DNA of 64,000 nt, from assembly GCF_016745835.1 (NCBI RefSeq), contig NZ_JAERVL010000001.1:744001-808000 (forward strand), read 5' to 3'. The notes under the pieces were generated by a model. It saw nothing but the letters and a program-made list of their open reading frames with translations, was not told where the DNA came from and searched no databases. This document shows positions 1 through 7,961 of this stretch, piece by piece (position 1 is the first letter of the stretch; every line of letters begins with the position of its first letter). The position numbers and the translations under genes were made by a program. Source of the stretch: Caldalkalibacillus salinus (GTDB lineage Bacteria > Bacillota > Bacilli > Caldalkalibacillales > JCM-10596).

Positions 1-136
1 CAACATTTGACGCAGAACCTGCAACTTTTAGGCTTATTTTACGTTTTATAAGAAGAGCCGTTACATAAGAAGAGCGTATCAACTGATATGGTAAAATGAT
101 GACTTTTGTCGCCTGTTATTTGCACACTTTGCCCGT

Positions 137-142
137 TATAAT
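137..142 (+). promoter_or_regulatory. putative -10 box upstream of the lipoprotein gene
   Basis: A perfect TATAAT lies about 60 nt before the first gene. No clear -35 box sits 17 bp upstream, so this is only a candidate promoter. Confidence 0.3.
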
Positions 143-201
143 AGGAGGGACCAGGAAAACGGTTATCATGGCAGTTAGCGTTTCTATAGGAGGAGAAAAA
201 C

Positions 202-1227
202 ATGAACCATAAATATGTCTTTATCATCGTTGGCATCCTATTTTTCATAGCGGGATGTTCAGGGGAAGTAGTTGAGTTAGAAACACCTTATCAGTTAGGG
301 ACCGACCCTATTAATGCTTCACAATTTGGGTTTGTGGCCCAGGACGACGAGTGGCTTTACTACATTAATGGAGATGAACAGAGTCAGATTTCTAGAACAG
401 ATGGCCAAACAGTGCAAACGTACAATAACACTTACGGGCGAGGTATTAATGTCACCGACGATTACCTGTATTTCACCTCTCATAGCTCTAGTCCGAGTGG
501 TCAAACAGGCTTGTATAGAATTCCAAAAGAAGATCCTAATGGCGAAATAGACACCATTCACGAGACACATACCAATGATGCTGTGATCGTTAACGATTAT
601 ATTTTTTATACGTTATACTCATCGGAGGATCAAGCGCAAAACGGACTTTTCCGATCTGATCTTGATGGTCAAAATCAGCAGCAGCTTGTAGAAGGTCCTG
701 TGAACGCCATGCAGTTTTTTAACGGGCAGTTATATTATGCCATACCTAGTGGCGGGCAGTTATTGAGGACCTCACCTGACGGGCATGATGTTACCCCTAT
801 TAAGACGGAGGAAGGCTTGGACATTTCCACGACCCAATTCATCGTGACAGAGCGTTGGATATACTTTGAGAATGAAGATTCGAATTTTGACAGCTTTTAT
901 GCCATGGACCATGATTGTGACCAGTGTAACATCTATAGAATGAGTATAGACGGCTCAACAGTGGAGCCGCTGGCGAGTGGCAGCCTACATACGTTTGATC
1001 AAAGAGAGGCATTCCTCTATTATTCTTCGTCGGGTGAACGTCAGCACTTAATGAGTCGACATGTAGATAGTGATGAGGTCACGGAGATTTATAACGGAGA
1101 AGAGGAATGGCACTGGGTGAATGCCATTGGGGATCAGTTATTTTTCATACATTGGAACCCGGAAAAGACTACAAGATTATACGAACTAGATAGGGACAGT
1201 GGTGAGATTGAGAGCTTTGAACCATAA
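202..1227 (+). CDS. DUF5050-type beta-propeller lipoprotein
   Basis: This 341-residue protein begins with a short hydrophobic segment ending in a lipobox (FIAGC, Cys19), so it should be a lipoprotein on the outer face of the membrane. The rest consists of repeated blades of the form aromatic-rich strand, loop, then a short strand with a basic residue and D-G (for example ISRTDG, LFRSDLDG, LLRTSPDG, IYRMSIDG). This is the pattern of DUF5050/LRP-like propellers. Such domains usually bind ligands or sense at the cell surface; no catalytic motif is visible. The start is set by a strong GGAGGAG ribosome binding site. It is followed by a 198-bp gap and appears to be monocistronic. The specific role is unknown. 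Confidence 0.8.
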   Translation: MNHKYVFIIVGILFFIAGCSGEVVELETPYQLGTDPINASQFGFVAQDDEWLYYINGDEQSQISRTDGQTVQTYNNTYGRGINVTDDYLYFTSHSSSPSGQTGLYRIPKEDPNGEIDTIHETHTNDAVIVNDYIFYTLYSSEDQAQNGLFRSDLDGQNQQQLVEGPVNAMQFFNGQLYYAIPSGGQLLRTSPDGHDVTPIKTEEGLDISTTQFIVTERWIYFENEDSNFDSFYAMDHDCDQCNIYRMSIDGSTVEPLASGSLHTFDQREAFLYYSSSGERQHLMSRHVDSDEVTEIYNGEEEWHWVNAIGDQLFFIHWNPEKTTRLYELDRDSGEIESFEP

Positions 1228-1425
1228 GACCTAATAAGACTTAACAGAGGTAGGCCCTGTGACACGTGAGTCAGCTCAACAATTGACAAGACCGGTCGTG
1301 TAACAAGGCCTATCGTGTCCTATTATGAACCTGGTGTGAGTAGACCGAAGTTTAATCGCTCGCTATGACCGGCATATCATGAAACTTATGATCTAAACGG
1401 GTGTTTATGGAAGGAGGAAAATAGA

Positions 1426-1986
1426 ATGGATGTTGCCATCGTCGCCTTTGATGACTTCACCGATATTGATGTTTTTTTACCGTGGGATTTATTGAACCGC
1501 GTCAATCAGTCTGAATGGGAGGTACACATATACGGAACAAAAGACTTTCATCGTTCGGTCACGGGCCTTACCATCCCCGTCCATCGGAAGATTGAGCAGT
1601 TAACCTATGCTGATGCGGTATTGTTTGCTAGTGGGCCTGGCACGAGGGCACTGTACAAGGATGAAGCCTATCTTAGAAGAATAAAATTAGAACCTAGCAC
1701 CCAACTGATAGGGTCCATGTGTTCAGGAGCCCTGATCTTAGGTGCCCTCGGCCTGCTGGATGGAAAAACAGCGACAACGTATCCATCGGCAAAGAAGGCG
1801 TTACAAAAGTTTGGTGTGCAAGTCGTCGAACACCCTATTGTTGTTGAGGATCGTATTGCAACGGCCGCAGGGTGCCTAGCGGCTCAGGACCTCGTGGGTT
1901 GGATGATCCAGACGCTTCTGAACGATAAGGTGAAAGACGCCGTGTTACGATCAATCCAGCCTGTGGGGCAGGGCCTCAAATTTTAG
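1426..1986 (+). CDS. DJ-1/PfpI family protein (GATase1-like)
   Basis: This 186-residue cytoplasmic protein has the class I glutamine amidotransferase-like fold. It starts with a beta strand (DVAIVAFDDFTDID) and carries the nucleophile elbow GSMCSGALILG near residue 98, where the Cys is the expected reactive residue. The downstream segment LGLLDGKTATTYPSA matches the subgroup of DJ-1/PfpI proteins related to isonitrile hydratase and to the N-terminal domain of AraC-type GATase regulators. There is no C-terminal DNA-binding domain, so it is probably an enzyme or stress protein. The start is supported by GGAAGGAGG. The substrate cannot be told from sequence. Confidence 0.85.
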   Translation: MDVAIVAFDDFTDIDVFLPWDLLNRVNQSEWEVHIYGTKDFHRSVTGLTIPVHRKIEQLTYADAVLFASGPGTRALYKDEAYLRRIKLEPSTQLIGSMCSGALILGALGLLDGKTATTYPSAKKALQKFGVQVVEHPIVVEDRIATAAGCLAAQDLVGWMIQTLLNDKVKDAVLRSIQPVGQGLKF

Positions 1987-2099
1987 ATCATGGTCAGATC
2001 AGGTCATGGTCGTGGTCGTGGTTATCTTAACTGGAAAGGTACTCTGTTACTATGTTCACTGTACGATACATAAAATAACTTCTCTTATATCACGCTTAC

Positions 2100-2384
2100 T
2101 CACTGGTTTTTCAGAACTTCCTCAGTAACCACAAAGAAGGTTCCTATAATAAAGATAAAAATAGCGCCTGTCATCATGCCGATCGATATAGGGACTAACG
2201 TGCTATGAGTCCCAAAGAGACCGAATAAAAAGGTGAAAATCCCACATATCAGCACAATCAGACTCACGTATTTCACAGCCTTAAGTATACGATGGTTCGT
2301 GTTTCCCATGACGCTCACACTCCCTTCACTGCTATTATCTATTCTATTCACAAAATTGTCAAAATGTTTTTGGCTTTTAGTCAT
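2100..2384 (-). CDS. small two-TM membrane protein
   Basis: A 94-residue protein with a polar N-terminus and two hydrophobic segments (VSLIVLICGIFTFLFGLFG and a stretch ending FIFIIGTFFVV), so it is probably a small integral membrane protein with both ends in the cytoplasm. Two starts are possible. The ATG at 2384 has AAGGA 5 nt away. An internal ATG at 2309 (residue 26, MGNTNHR) has AAGGGA 11 nt upstream. No family recognised. Confidence 0.55.
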   Translation of the reverse strand: MTKSQKHFDNFVNRIDNSSEGSVSVMGNTNHRILKAVKYVSLIVLICGIFTFLFGLFGTHSTLVPISIGMMTGAIFIFIIGTFFVVTEEVLKNQ

Positions 2385-2565
2385 TTTTGTCCTTATATAT
2401 CTATTGCTATTAAAAACAACCTATGACCCTATGAGAGTCCTCTACCGACTAGAACGGTGAAAAAATTGAGTAAAGGAAGCCCGGATATAGATTAAGAATT
2501 GGAGGGAAAGTGTAAGGGCGTTTGTACCGAGGCATTTATACTAAGAATTCATCAATGGACCGGAT

Positions 2566-2679
2566 CCTGAGCGATGCATTTACCACAACGGAAGCGGCTG
2601 GCATTGCCTGTGTGGTAGCGTTTATCGATGGCATGCGTATTACATCAATGCAAATTTATCTATTGCCAGTGAAATTGAT
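2566..2679 (+). pseudogene. decayed coding remnant, copy 1
   Basis: This stretch translates to a short piece containing TTTEAAGIACVVAFIDGMR. It is about 93% identical in DNA to 5326-5439, where the same peptide appears with one change. The sequence upstream differs between the copies (breakpoint near 2566), so each is a fragment of something once longer. No start codon with a good ribosome binding site precedes it. It may be the 3' end of a lost gene, possibly a toxin cognate to the neighbouring array; that part is inference. Confidence 0.45.
2642..2678 (+). repeat. 37-bp direct repeat, left copy
   Basis: Matches 3110-3146 at 35 of 37 positions. The pair brackets the 119-residue membrane-protein gene. 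The other copy of the surrounding duplication (5402-5438) has this sequence only once and no gene. Confidence 0.8.
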
Positions 2680-2696
2680 CGGAGGTGTACTTGTAA

Positions 2697-3056
2697 ATGA
2701 AGAGAAAAACAGTATTCATAGCGATTCTAAGTATATTCTTGGTAATACTATTCTTACCGCTCTTGGAGTCGAAAAGCACATATACCAGCACAGTAACATC
2801 AGGGGTCGTAATAGATAAAAGTTACAACAAGGATGGATATTTAACAGTATTTAGAATGCTTTCTGAAACTAAGGATAGTGATTATACAGATGTCACACTA
2901 AAGGTAAAAGAAGAAATGGTGTGGAACTTAATTGAGGTAGGAGAAAGCTATTTTGTAAATTTCGAAAAGAAAAATGAGGATATCCCGTACCTGATTCAAA
3001 TCGAAAAAAACCCTGATTTTAAAGATAAATATCGGGATCGCCTAACAGATAATTAA
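2697..3056 (+). CDS. small exported or membrane-anchored protein
   Basis: A 119-residue protein with an N-terminal signal or anchor (residues 1-24: two basic residues, then a long hydrophobic run ending LLESKS) and a polar beta-rich remainder with many Lys and Asp. The start ATG follows GGAGGT by 10 nt. The gene lies between two near-identical 37-bp repeats inside a segment that exists elsewhere (5326-5572) without it, so it appears to have been inserted. No family recognised. It could be an immunity-type membrane protein, which is an inference from location only. Confidence 0.6.
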   Translation: MKRKTVFIAILSIFLVILFLPLLESKSTYTSTVTSGVVIDKSYNKDGYLTVFRMLSETKDSDYTDVTLKVKEEMVWNLIEVGESYFVNFEKKNEDIPYLIQIEKNPDFKDKYRDRLTDN

Positions 3057-3109
3057 ATAGGTTGGAGTTTGCTCTATTAAACTCTCCTATTTGTTGTGTC
3101 CAAATTCTA

Positions 3110-3146
3110 ACATCTATGCAAATTTATCTATAGCCAGTGAAATTGA
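3110..3146 (+). repeat. 37-bp direct repeat, right copy
   Basis: Second copy of the repeat bracketing the gene at 2697-3056. From here the sequence continues as a longer duplication (3110-3285) matching 5402-5572. Confidence 0.8.
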
Positions 3147-3285
3147 AAATTTTAAAAAATAGGTATAAACGACCAGGCTAAAATTAGTCAAAAGCATCAG
3201 ACAGACAGATTTATATTAAGCCGAAATGTATGTATAAAAACATATGTGTAATTTTGAGGATTAGAAAATGTGTACAAGTCCATTT
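3147..3285 (+). repeat. duplicated AT-rich segment, copy 1
   Basis: Near-identical to 5439-5572, with a few substitutions and small indels. It carries no convincing start codon and leads directly into a truncated array gene in this copy. In the other copy it leads to the start region of the gene at 5661. Confidence 0.75.
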
Positions 3286-3286
3286 T

Positions 3287-3472
3287 ACTCTAGAGGATTT
3301 TTCAAAGTCGGTACAAAATTTTGAAGTATTCACGATGTCAGATTGCAGTCCACGACAGATATTCCAGGTGACGCGTAAAATTGATAACCCTGATGAACCT
3401 CTTGTAAGCTTTAACATATCCATAGATGAGTTTATTCAAGAGGTGAATAACTCCAGAAATAAATTAAGATAA
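3287..3472 (+). pseudogene. truncated array paralogue (C-terminal 60 residues)
   Basis: This piece encodes only the C-terminal third of the 183-185 residue array family: the segment EDFSKSVQNFEVFTMS through the conserved end IDEFIQEVNNSRNKLR. The open frame extends upstream to 3230, but that part comes from the duplicated non-coding segment. It is a recombination product rather than an intact gene. The stop is followed by the same spacer and GGAGGG ribosome binding site used by the next copy. Confidence 0.75.
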
Positions 3473-3501
3473 AACCACATGTTTAGAATGGAGGGAAACG
3501 G

Positions 3502-4059
3502 ATGTTTTTTGTAACCGTTGACGAGAAAGTAAAGGATGCAGGACCAAGAGACCTCATAATGGAGATTCCTGAACTAGGTACCAAAATCATAGGTACAACA
3601 GCCGATTTAGTATTACCTTATGAAGATTTTGATTATCAAGACGAAAATGAAGACTACTTACCCGAAAGAAAATTTTCCGTGGCCATCGTACTTAACTTCT
3701 GGAAACACACTGTTAGAAAAATGAAAGACAACGAAACTCGTTACTTACCATTATTATTTGAGGAAGAGGGAATGGGGTGCTTTAAGGTCATTAAAGAAAA
3801 AAATGAACTAAGGTTGGCGTTTGGTTTCACCTCTAATTTTGCAGGTGATGGATTAAATATTGATCGTGATTCTCTTGAGCACTTTTCAAAATCAGTTCAT
3901 AGTTTTGAAGTATTCACAATGTCGGTTTTCAGCAGTCCACGACGGATATTCCAGGTGACGCGTAAAATTGATAACCCTGATGAACCTCTTGTAAGCTTTA
4001 ACATATCCATAGATGAGTTTATTCAAGATGTGAATAACTCCAGAAATAAATTAAGATAA
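3502..4059 (+). CDS. orphan array protein, family A (copy 1)
   Basis: A 185-residue soluble acidic protein without signal peptide or membrane segment. Family landmarks are the start MFFVTVDEKV, then DLIMEIP, a strongly acidic patch near residues 48-55, VLNFWKHTV, NETRYLPLLFEEEGMGCFKVI and a conserved C-terminal IDEFIQDVNNSRNKLR. The ribosome binding site GGAGGG lies 5 nt before ATG within a 29-nt spacer repeated between copies. It is over 85% identical to 4089-4640 and 6380-6931, which suggests recent duplication or gene conversion. I do not recognise a named family. Tandem divergent copies of a small acidic protein are typical of immunity genes of polymorphic toxins, but no toxin is present, so the role is inferred. 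Confidence 0.75.
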   Translation: MFFVTVDEKVKDAGPRDLIMEIPELGTKIIGTTADLVLPYEDFDYQDENEDYLPERKFSVAIVLNFWKHTVRKMKDNETRYLPLLFEEEGMGCFKVIKEKNELRLAFGFTSNFAGDGLNIDRDSLEHFSKSVHSFEVFTMSVFSSPRRIFQVTRKIDNPDEPLVSFNISIDEFIQDVNNSRNKLR

Positions 4060-4088
4060 AACCACATGTTTAGAATGGAGGGAAACGG

Positions 4089-4640
4089 ATGTTTTTTGTA
4101 ACCGTCGACGAGAAAGTAAAGCGCCCAGGGCCAGATGACCTCATAATGGAGATTCCTAAACTGGGTACCAAAATCATAGGATACACAGCAGATTTAGTTG
4201 AACGATATAAAGATTTTGATTATCAAGACGAAGATGAAGACTACTTACCCGAAAGAAAATATTCCGTGGCCATCGTACTTAACTTCTGGAAACACACCGT
4301 AAGAAAAATTAAAGACAACGAAACTCGTTACTTACCATTATTATTTGAGGAAGAGGGAATGGGGGGCTTTAAGGTCATTAAAGAAAAAAATGAACTAAGG
4401 TTGGTGTTTGGTTTCACCGATGATTTTGCGGGTGATGGGTTAAATATTGATCGTGATTCTCTTGAGGATTTTTCAAAGTCGGTACAAAATTTTGAAGTAT
4501 TCACGATGTCGGCTTGCAGTCCACGGATATTCCAGGTGACGCGTAAAATTGTTAATCCTGATGAACCAGTTGTAAGCTTTAACATAACCATAGATGAGTT
4601 TATTCAAGATGTGAATAACTCCAGAAAAAAATTAAGATAA
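4089..4640 (+). CDS. orphan array protein, family A (copy 2)
   Basis: A 183-residue paralogue of the gene at 3502 with the same landmarks (DLIMEIP, LNFWKHTV, NETRYLPLLFEEEGMG). Differences cluster in residues 10-16 (KRPGPDD) and 34-46 (GYTADLVERYKD); the C-terminal half is nearly constant. That pattern of a variable surface patch on a conserved frame would fit a specificity region, which is inference. It is separated from the upstream copy by a 29-nt spacer containing the shared GGAGGG ribosome binding site, so the copies are probably co-transcribed. Confidence 0.75.
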   Translation: MFFVTVDEKVKRPGPDDLIMEIPKLGTKIIGYTADLVERYKDFDYQDEDEDYLPERKYSVAIVLNFWKHTVRKIKDNETRYLPLLFEEEGMGGFKVIKEKNELRLVFGFTDDFAGDGLNIDRDSLEDFSKSVQNFEVFTMSACSPRIFQVTRKIVNPDEPVVSFNITIDEFIQDVNNSRKKLR

Positions 4641-4703
4641 AACCAGACGTTTAGAATGGAGGGAACTCGAAAAATATAAAAAAGACTAGGAGGATCTTGA
4701 TTA

Positions 4704-5270
4704 ATGAAATTATCATATGAATTAAACGGAACGGGATGGGCAGATGTTAAGATTGAGCTTAATGATAAAAGTTTCGATATGAGACCAAGCTATTTAGGCG
4801 AACCTTTATATGACTTAGTTGAAGCTGTATTTGCACTCTCAAGCTATTTCAACCCTTCCCATCGTAATGTTAAGACCTTAAAATTTTCTTGGGATGAAGA
4901 GCCTTCACTTTGCCTTTGGAAATTAAAAAAGATAAATGACGACACTGTATACATAGAAATTAAGTACGATGTCGACGGCATAGGTGATGATACTGAGACA
5001 GTCATTCAAGGAGAATGCTCGATAAGAGAGTTTAGTGAACAGCTAATCCGTTCTATGGATGCTATGATAAAGGAACATGGCATCCTTGGTTACCTAGAGA
5101 CTTGGGCGGGAAGGGACTTTCCTTTCACCTCTTATCTAATAATGAAGGAATACCTTTTAGAGGAAACGGTTGAAAGGCGAGAGTTATCAAAAGGAAAGAA
5201 GCCAAAAATGGCCTATAGTTCCTTAAAAGAAGAATTTGACTTCGTTTTTCGTCATTTGAAAGCCAGATAA
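4704..5270 (+). CDS. orphan array protein, family B (copy 1)
   Basis: A 188-residue soluble protein unrelated to family A. It is recognisably homologous to the minus-strand gene at 7048-7614. Shared landmarks are FSWDEEP versus FRWDGEP, an acidic beta strand after it, the helix ending EHGILGY versus EYGILGF, and TWAGRDFPFTSYL versus MWYGYGFPIESYL. It follows the family A copies with its own GGAGG site 8 nt before ATG and probably belongs to the same transcript. The function is unknown; an immunity-type role is inferred from the tandem arrangement. Confidence 0.7.
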   Translation: MKLSYELNGTGWADVKIELNDKSFDMRPSYLGEPLYDLVEAVFALSSYFNPSHRNVKTLKFSWDEEPSLCLWKLKKINDDTVYIEIKYDVDGIGDDTETVIQGECSIREFSEQLIRSMDAMIKEHGILGYLETWAGRDFPFTSYLIMKEYLLEETVERRELSKGKKPKMAYSSLKEEFDFVFRHLKAR

Positions 5271-5325
5271 TGGTAATATTTGGTGAATCATACATTCCAA
5301 AACCAAAGCTTCCTCAACCAAGCTA

Positions 5326-5438
5326 CCCGAGCGATGCATTTACCACAACGGAAGAGGCTGGCATTGCCTGTGTGGTAGCGTTTATCGATGGAATGCGTTT
5401 CACATCAATGCATATTTATCTATAGCCAGTAAAATTGA
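5326..5438 (+). pseudogene. decayed coding remnant, copy 2
   Basis: The frame from about 5272 reads through KPKLPQPSYPSD and then TTTEEAGIACVVAFIDGMR before a stop just after HIYL. The last part is shared with copy 1 at 2566-2679; the part before 5326 is not. It lies directly downstream of the family B gene and has no start of its own. This is probably the tail of a gene lost by recombination. Confidence 0.45.
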
Positions 5439-5572
5439 AAATTTTAAAAAAATAGGTATAAACCACCAGGCTAAAATTAGTCAAAAGCATTAGACAGATT
5501 TATATTAAGCCGAAATGTATGTATAAAAACATATGTGTAATTTTGAGGATTTGAAAATGTGTACAAGTCCAT
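5439..5572 (+). repeat. duplicated AT-rich segment, copy 2
   Basis: Matches 3147-3285. The 390-bp gap between genes here (5271-5660) is accounted for by the remnant, this duplication and about 90 bp of unique AT-rich DNA that may hold the promoter of the next gene. Confidence 0.75.
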
Positions 5573-5660
5573 TCTACAACATTAAGTCTTATTAACTATT
5601 ACTGATATGTTAATACACAAATAAACAGATTGATTCATAATCCCTTTCAGAGGTTGAATA

Positions 5661-6203
5661 ATGTTTTATATTTACCTAGACGAAAACAAACGAGAACCTT
5701 TCTTAGACTTAATTATGGATATACCCACTCTGAAAATGAGAGTTGTTACAGATACTTTCTATTTGGTCGAGTCATTTATGAGATATAGGGACTTTTCAAA
5801 TTTTCATTTGGATGAACGAAAAAAAGGAATTTCACTTTTACTTGATTTTTGGGAGTGCACTGTAAATGATATAAATGAAAATGAAACAAGACACCTTCCC
5901 TTTGCATTTGAGGATGATGGAATTGGCTGCTTTAAGATGACGAGAGTAAACGAACAATTATCATTAGAGTACGGTATTTCAGATTCTCCTTATAATGGGT
6001 TGTTTTTATCAGTGATTGACTCTGAAAAGTTAATGTATTTCTCGACAAATAAGATTTATTATGTACCTGCAACATTTGAAGAGCCATACGGAGCAATAGT
6101 AGAAAAAAAGTCAGAATCTAATAAGAACCCTATTTTAAAATTTAATATTACTGTCCAAGAAATGCTACAAAATATATATAAATCTAATAGTGAATTTAAA
6201 TAG
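5661..6203 (+). CDS. divergent orphan array protein, family A (copy 3)
   Basis: A 180-residue distant member of family A. It keeps the order MFYIYLDEN, DLIMDIP, LLDFWECTV, NENETRHLPFAFEDDGIGCFK and a C-terminal LKFNITVQEMLQNI, but is only about 35-40% identical to the other copies. Base composition is more AT-rich than its neighbours. It begins with the weaker site AGAGG. This copy shows that the family has real depth and is not just one recent amplification. Confidence 0.7.
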   Translation: MFYIYLDENKREPFLDLIMDIPTLKMRVVTDTFYLVESFMRYRDFSNFHLDERKKGISLLLDFWECTVNDINENETRHLPFAFEDDGIGCFKMTRVNEQLSLEYGISDSPYNGLFLSVIDSEKLMYFSTNKIYYVPATFEEPYGAIVEKKSESNKNPILKFNITVQEMLQNIYKSNSEFK

Positions 6204-6214
6204 TATTTTAGTTA

Positions 6215-6350
6215 TGTGGCTTGCAGTCCACGACAGATATTCCAGGTGACGCGTAAAAGCGATAATCCTGATGAACCTGTTGTAAGCTTTAACATATCCA
6301 TAGATGAGTTTATTCAAGATGTGAATAACTCTAGAAATAAATTAAGATAA
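6215..6350 (+). pseudogene. truncated array paralogue (C-terminal 42 residues)
   Basis: Encodes only the last part of family A (CSPRQIFQVTRKSDNPDEP through VNNSRNKLR). It begins abruptly after the stop of the gene at 5661 and is followed by the standard spacer and ribosome binding site of the next copy. It is a second partial copy, of the kind left by unequal recombination between array members. Confidence 0.75.
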
Positions 6351-6379
6351 AACCAGACGTTTAGAATGGAGGGAAACGG

Positions 6380-6931
6380 ATGTTTTTTGTAACCGTTGAC
6401 GAGAAAGTAAAGGATGCAGGACCAGATGACCTCATAATGGAGATTCCTAAACTAGGTACTAAAATTGTTTGTCCTACATATTTTTTAGTATTACCATATG
6501 AAGATTTTGATTATCAAGACGAAGATGAAGACTACTTGCCCGAAAGAAAATATTCCGTGGCCATCGTACTTAATTTCTGGAAACACACCGTAAGAAAAAT
6601 GAAAGACAACGAAACTCGTTACTTACCATTATTATTTCATGAAGTGGGAATGGGCTGCTTTAAGGTCATCAAAGAAAAAAATGAACTAAGGATGGCGTTT
6701 GGTTTCACCGATGATTTTGCAGGTGATGGGTTAAATATTGATCGTGATTCTCTTGAGGATTTTTCAAAGTCGGTTCAAAGTATTGATGTACTTACGATGT
6801 CGGCTTGCAGTCCACGGATATTCCAGGTGACGCGTAAAAGCGATAACCCTGATGAACCTGTTGTAAGCTTTAACATATCCATAGATGAGTGTATTCAAGA
6901 TGTGAATAATTCCAGAAATAAATTAAGATAA
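6380..6931 (+). CDS. orphan array protein, family A (copy 4)
   Basis: A 183-residue paralogue close to the copies at 3502 and 4089. It differs mainly in residues 34-41 (CPTYFLVLP in place of GTTADLVLP or GYTADLVER) and in LLFHEVGMGCFK. It has the same GGAGGG ribosome binding site and spacer. It is the last family A gene before the strand switch. Role unknown, immunity-like by context. Confidence 0.75.
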   Translation: MFFVTVDEKVKDAGPDDLIMEIPKLGTKIVCPTYFLVLPYEDFDYQDEDEDYLPERKYSVAIVLNFWKHTVRKMKDNETRYLPLLFHEVGMGCFKVIKEKNELRMAFGFTDDFAGDGLNIDRDSLEDFSKSVQSIDVLTMSACSPRIFQVTRKSDNPDEPVVSFNISIDECIQDVNNSRNKLR

Positions 6932-7047
6932 AACCACATGTTTAAAATGGAGGGAACTAAAAAACAACTCAAGGTGACTGGCGACCTAATTGTACACACT
7001 TGATGAACCTTATAATTCCCCGATCCTTCCCTAAAGGATATTTAGTG

Positions 7048-7614
7048 TTACTTTCCAAGGTCTTCACACGACCCGTCGTCTTTGAGGATTTCTTTTAATA
7101 ACTTAAATTCTGTTGTTAGATCACTTTTGAAAGATTTGTCCTCTTCAGCTAAAGGAAAGGCTGACATATGCTTCTGAGAGTATTTTAATTTAAGATATGA
7201 TTCTATGGGAAAACCATAACCATACCACATTTCACTAAATCCCAAAATGCCATATTCCTCTAAAATTTGCTCAGCAGATGCTAAAATATCTTCTAGAAAT
7301 GCTTGATATGAGCACTCTGTTTTTAACTTGATCTTATGATCGTGATTTATTGTAACTAGTAGTCTGTCACCTTCTATTAAACGAAAGCCCCATTCTGTTT
7401 CTTCAGGCTCACCATCCCATCGGAAAGTGGCTGAATTATTCTCAGGTGAGTATTTCCCGTCAGGATATAACGGGTTAACTCTTAGTAATGCAAACAGAAT
7501 ATCCCCTAAAGCATTCGTTACATCTCCAGCATAGAACGTATATCTATCCTCTCCGATTTTTATCATGCATTCTGCACTTCCAACCCCTAATAATCTATAC
7601 ACTACTTTCACCAA
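7048..7614 (-). CDS. orphan array protein, family B (copy 2, inverted)
   Basis: A 188-residue homologue of 4704-5270 on the opposite strand. It shows the same order of landmarks (FRWDGEP, EEYGILGFSEMWYGYGFPIESYL) at roughly 30% identity. It converges on the family A array. No signal peptide or membrane segment. The start has only a weak upstream site (GGAGCG). It marks the right edge of the accessory island. Confidence 0.65.
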   Translation of the reverse strand: MVKVVYRLLGVGSAECMIKIGEDRYTFYAGDVTNALGDILFALLRVNPLYPDGKYSPENNSATFRWDGEPEETEWGFRLIEGDRLLVTINHDHKIKLKTECSYQAFLEDILASAEQILEEYGILGFSEMWYGYGFPIESYLKLKYSQKHMSAFPLAEEDKSFKSDLTTEFKLLKEILKDDGSCEDLGK

Positions 7615-7961
7615 AAATCACGCTCCAAGAATAGTAATTGTTATTTATTTCGTCTTAATTGATAGGTTTCTGGTCGGACTTCTATAATATAATGAAAGAA
7701 TGGAGTAAGTCCCATACAAAGGAACAGATCTTTAAAGGTTCATAAATGGCTTTGACGTTCAATAATTCCTGTTTCTTCCCGTCCAGAAAGGATCATCGAA
7801 TTCATAAACAACGTCTTCATAGAAATGAAAAGTTTAAAGGGATGTATAAACATAAGCAAAATAGTTGATGATTAACGTAGGTCTATCGTATCATGCCCTA
7901 GGGAAGTCACTCGCAGCTTCTCAAGCATATATACTGACGACAACTAGAGGAGGAAGATAGC
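7615..7961. other. 347-bp intergenic region
   Basis: No coding potential, hairpin or repeat that I can support. It must hold the divergent promoters of the genes at 7614 (minus) and 7962 (plus). Confidence 0.4.

Noticed and set aside
168-212. Possible 14-codon leader peptide before the first gene
   Set aside because: The nearest AGGAGG is about 20 nt upstream and the frame overlaps the next gene's ribosome binding site; no further support.
1251-1312. Inverted words TAGGCC/GGCCTA and CACG/CGTG in the gap before the DJ-1 gene
   Set aside because: Arms are short with a long loop and no T run; too weak for a terminator or site.
2522-2818. 98-codon open frame overlapping the small membrane-protein gene
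   Set aside because: It joins a duplicated remnant to the wrong frame of the gene at 2697; no ribosome binding site; not a single coherent protein.
3230-7614. Array as a CRISPR or transposon structure
   Set aside because: The repeats are whole protein-coding genes with ribosome binding sites; no transposase, terminal inverted repeats or spacers are present.
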